From Eutreptiella sp. 'Long Island Sound 2002' (Eukaryota > Euglenozoa > Euglenophyceae > Eutreptiales > Eutreptiaceae), in the NCBI GenBank assembly GCA_964036045.1, contig OZ038383.1, positions 116,212,431 through 116,276,430 of the forward strand: a stretch of 64,000 nt of DNA, read 5' to 3'. The translations under genes were made by a program, and so were the position numbers. Shown here piece by piece: positions 61,651 through 64,000 of the stretch (position 1 is the stretch's first letter; every line of letters begins with the position of its first letter). Below the pieces are notes generated by a model that searched no databases, had not been told where the DNA came from, and worked only from the letters and a program-made list of their open reading frames with translations.

Positions 61651-61959
61651 TGAAATCCTCTTGGCCTAGGGATTGGGATCCCTTTGGGGACATTCCAAAA
61701 CCCCAACCCACCCCCGAAAGCCACAACTTTTCACATTAAACCCCTTGAAAAACACCACTTAGCCCCAAATGAGCCGTTTTAGCCCCAAATGAGCCCCAAC
61801 TTCACATTTCCAAGTGAGCCGCAGGTACACCCTCCCCGTGGAGGTAGGGGGGGGGGGGTTGGGAGTTTCAACCTGGGACCCCCTATCCGTACTCGGGGGC
61901 CCATGCTTCGTGTTTCATAGTTTCAGTGTTTTCACTTGATTTCGGAGTGTAAAAAAATT

Positions 61960-62015
61960 TCGTTCTAGCGATGTTCTAGTGACGTTCTAGCGACGTTCTA
62001 GCCTAGACCGCAACT
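61960..62015. repeat. GTTCTAGCGAC repeats, also on the left side of the element
   Basis: GTTCTAGCGAT, GTTCTAGTGAC, GTTCTAGCGAC and GTTCTAGCCTAGAC. The last matches CGTTCTAGCCTAGACGCCGC at 58232-58251 in direct orientation, so both sides of the dioxygenase element share a short direct repeat about 40-160 bp outside its ends. Confidence 0.6.
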
Positions 62016-62097
62016 AGATCAAAAACATTCATGCATGTGTCGCCTCTGAGGGACACAAAAGTGGGGGTGGGGTGGAGGGGTAATACACATACACTAA

Positions 62098-63092
62098 TTA
62101 AAACCAACACACTTGACGCATGCACACGCATATCCCCCCCCCCCCCCACACACACTTTGGCATAGGCATATGCACAACACAACACACAGCACAAGATGTC
62201 ACGGGTGGGAGGGTGGGCCAAGAGGTAGAAGACAAGCACCCCCTCGGTGTTGAGCTATCAGCCCCCCCCCTCTTTCTATGTTGTGGTCTGGGTTGTGGGG
62301 CCCCTGCTTGTTTTGCCTAAGGTTAGGGAGGGTATCCATTTCCTCTTTGCGGGTGTGCTGGTTTCTTTTATTGGGGTGAAGAAGTGGGTACACAGTGACA
62401 CCAAGAGGTAGGTGTGTTACTCCTTCCTTCCTCCCTGCCATGTGTGTGTGTGGTATGGGGTTGCATAGTGTACTGCTGTAGCGCTAAGAGCTGTGCTGTG
62501 TTGGTCAGTGGTATGCTTTGTCCCCCGTCCTCCCAGGTTATGCAACCCCCCCCCCCCCCTTGTGCACTGGTACCTGGCTTGTTGGTTGGTTGGCTGTTGG
62601 TTTTCGGGTTGTTTGGTTGGTTGTTGGGTTCGTTGGTTGGTTGTTGGCAGATGGGTTTTGGACAGCTGAGTTTGGCTGGCTGGTTGGTTGGTTGGTTTGT
62701 TGCATGGTTTGTTGTTTGTTGCCTATTTGCTGGGGTGTGTGCAGAGGTGATGTAGCATTGTAGATGGTGTTGGGTGGGGTGTATGTGTGTGTGTTGCCTG
62801 GACACCTGCTCACACTTGCAAAGACGAAATGAATACCCTCCCTACCCTTAAGCGCAACAAGCAGGGGCCCCACAACCCGTACCACAACATGGAAAGGGGG
62901 GGGGGGACTGATAGCTCGACACTAAGGGGGTGTTTGTGCGGTGCTTGTGTTTGGCCACTTACCCACCCTCCCCACCCTTGACATTGTATGTTGTGTGTTG
63001 TGTTGTGCATATGCTTTTGCAAAATTGTGTGTATGCTAGGGGGGAGAGGGTGCATATGCATATGCATGCGTTAAGTGTGTTGGTTGCTATGA
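62098..63092. mobile_element. 1-kb inverted-repeat element
   Basis: Left arm 62098-62362 and right arm 62812-63091 are inverted copies, about 80% identical (AACCAACACACTTGACGCAT against its complement at 63067-63090; GTTGTGGGGCCCCTGCTTGT at 62294 against 62855-62878). The 450-bp loop contains the TTGGTTGG-rich tract 62570-62720. No coding sequence. It is a foldback- or MITE-like element and lies within the interval between R3 copies 1 and 2. Confidence 0.75.
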
Positions 63093-63104
63093 GAGTTTTG
63101 AGAG

Positions 63105-63345
63105 CGGTTTTGTGCCTCGCCTTGCTACTCTGTGTGTGTCTCCGGACCCCAACAAGCCATGGTTAGCAGTAAAGTACATGAAGTGCTGTCCAATACAACA
63201 AGGTGGCAATGGGATATAGAGCGCCGGGAAAGGTACAAAGGTATGGTTGTGCAGTGCTATGTTGTGCGGATAAGTGCCACTCTGTGCGCGTCCACCACCC
63301 CCTTGTTGACAAAACGGTCCCGGGTATAATTGTGTTGCGGTGCAG
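63105..63345 (+). repeat. 250-bp repeat R3, copy 2
   Basis: TTTTGTGCCTCGCCTTGCTA ... CCCCAACAAGCCATGGTTAG ... CAACAAGGTGGCAATGGG ... TGTTGCGGTGCAGAAC. Parallels copy 1. Confidence 0.8.
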
Positions 63346-63417
63346 AACAAAAAACACCACCACTCCCTCCTCCCTCCCCGCCACCACTGAAAAATAAAGG
63401 TGAAAACGGAACAAGAG

Positions 63418-63670
63418 CCCAGGTATTACAGCTATGTGCTTCGCCGTGTTACTTTGTGCGCGTAGTCCGCCCCCAACAAGCCATGGTCAGCGAAAAGAAA
63501 CATGGAGTGTGTGTCTCAAACAACAAGAAGTCAGAGGGAAAGAGAAGTATGGGGCTGGAACAGGTGCAAAAGTATTGTAGTTTTGTGCTTCGTAGTGGTA
63601 CTCTGTGTATGTCCCACACTGCCGACGAACCTTGGTCGACAAAACGATGCAAGGGGTGCATGTCTCATGG
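63418..63670 (+). repeat. 250-bp repeat R3, copy 3
   Basis: ATGTGCTTCGCCGTGTTACT ... CCCCCAACAAGCCATGGTCA ... AAACAACAAGAAGTC ... TTTTGTGCTTCGTAGTGGTA. Tandem to copy 2 with a gap of about 75 bp. Confidence 0.75.
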
Positions 63671-64000
63671 TAAACGGAGTCTCAAAAAGACGGGTATGCC
63701 GCAGTGCAGTTCTGTGCCATTCTGTGCCCGTGCAAAGCAACAAGGCAGGAGACCACAAAAGGCAGGGGCTAAAAAGAACCCCCCCCCAACCCCAAAGAGT
63801 CATCGCGGCCGTGGGGGCGGCCAGGAAACAAGCACCTAAAATAACACCCCCCCCCCCTGCATATGCACCAGGCAGACACACACACACAATGGCGGTTGTC
63901 CACAGTGAACGCACAAGAGCGAGGCGGCTAGAAAGCATGCTCAAGTCCATGCAGACATTCTCCTACAAAGATCTCGTCCAGGCTATCTAGCAGTACGAAC
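63671..64000. other. No gene seen; possible start of an ORF at the edge
   Basis: A C-run-rich stretch. From 63889 the plus strand encodes MAVVHSERTRARRLESMLKS then MQTFSYKDLVQAI and TAG, a basic short peptide that is probably chance. Confidence 0.3.

Larger units (their letters stand above)
58289..61829 (+). mobile_element. 3.5-kb inverted-repeat element carrying a dioxygenase gene
   Basis: Outer inverted repeats TGTACCTGCGGCTCAC (58289-58304) and its complement (61814-61829) extend with a small indel for about 60 bp (GGAAATGTGAAGTTGGGGCT). Inner inverted repeats of about 100 bp begin TTTTTTGGCGACGGCTCAGT (58472) and mirror 61540-61645, with CGACGGCTCAGTTGACTGAG in both. Long subterminal arrays of GAGCGCTCAGT palindromes follow on both sides. 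A single intact 669-codon gene sits between. No clear target duplication (perhaps CCC). There is no recognisable transposase, so this is either a non-autonomous element with cargo or one whose dioxygenase takes part in its own biology. Confidence 0.75.

Overview
The window looks like gene-poor, repeat-rich nuclear DNA from a eukaryote with a large genome. The evidence is tandem minisatellites, tRNA-like Pol III modules, non-LTR retrotransposon pieces (endonuclease and reverse transcriptase), a pogo-type DNA transposon, foldback-like elements, one convincing short GT-AG intron, and no operon-like gene packing. Runs of 9-15 G or C occur throughout and often coincide with reading-frame breaks. 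An algal or other protist source is my guess; no rRNA, plastid or clear housekeeping gene fixes the lineage.

Layout. 1-1.45 kb: duplicated non-coding repeats. 1.45-8.4 kb: two long minus-strand genes, both broken (frameshift at a G run; two in-frame stops), separated by a 50-bp tandem repeat whose unit is also scattered over the next 2 kb beside two tRNA-like modules. 8.4-9.9 kb: three stacked minisatellites (about 75, 13 and 76 bp); the 13-bp array contains a diverged copy of about 95 bp of the neighbouring gene. 10-19.2 kb: a decayed minus-strand transposon-like gene split by two younger insertions: a 3.9-kb foldback-like element (25-bp terminal inverted repeats, CAATA target duplication) carrying about 31 copies of the palindrome CTGGCCGAAATTTCGGCCAG or variants, and a 2.26-kb pogo/Tigger-like transposon inserted at TA. 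Removing the pogo element restores the host reading frame exactly. 19.8-24.2 kb: a non-LTR retrotransposon endonuclease on the minus strand between two nearly identical inverted copies of a coiled-coil gag-like ORF.

24-30 kb has only weak coding traces. 30-34 kb holds another retrotransposon: endonuclease on the minus strand and three reverse-transcriptase modules on the plus strand, each apparently inverted in place. 35-37.3 kb is an unrecognised plus-strand gene interrupted only by UGA codons. 37-49 kb has diverged retrotransposon-like ORFs and several minisatellites. 50-53 kb has small dispersed elements, including a head-to-head pair of tRNA-like modules. 54.5-55.4 kb is a zinc-finger/serine-rich/basic nuclear-type gene (minus). 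56.7-57 kb has an exon followed by a 109-bp intron.

58.3-61.8 kb is the most striking unit: a 3.5-kb element with nested inverted repeats and arrays of GAGCGCTCA-type palindromes enclosing one intact 669-codon gene with a 2-oxoglutarate/Fe(II) dioxygenase core (HTD...H...K/R). It is followed by a 1-kb inverted-repeat element and three copies of a 250-bp repeat. In-frame stops in several broken genes can each be explained by one C-to-T change in a Gln or Arg codon, as expected for decay of methylated, silenced DNA. Nothing here was searched against a database; family names rest on motifs read by eye.
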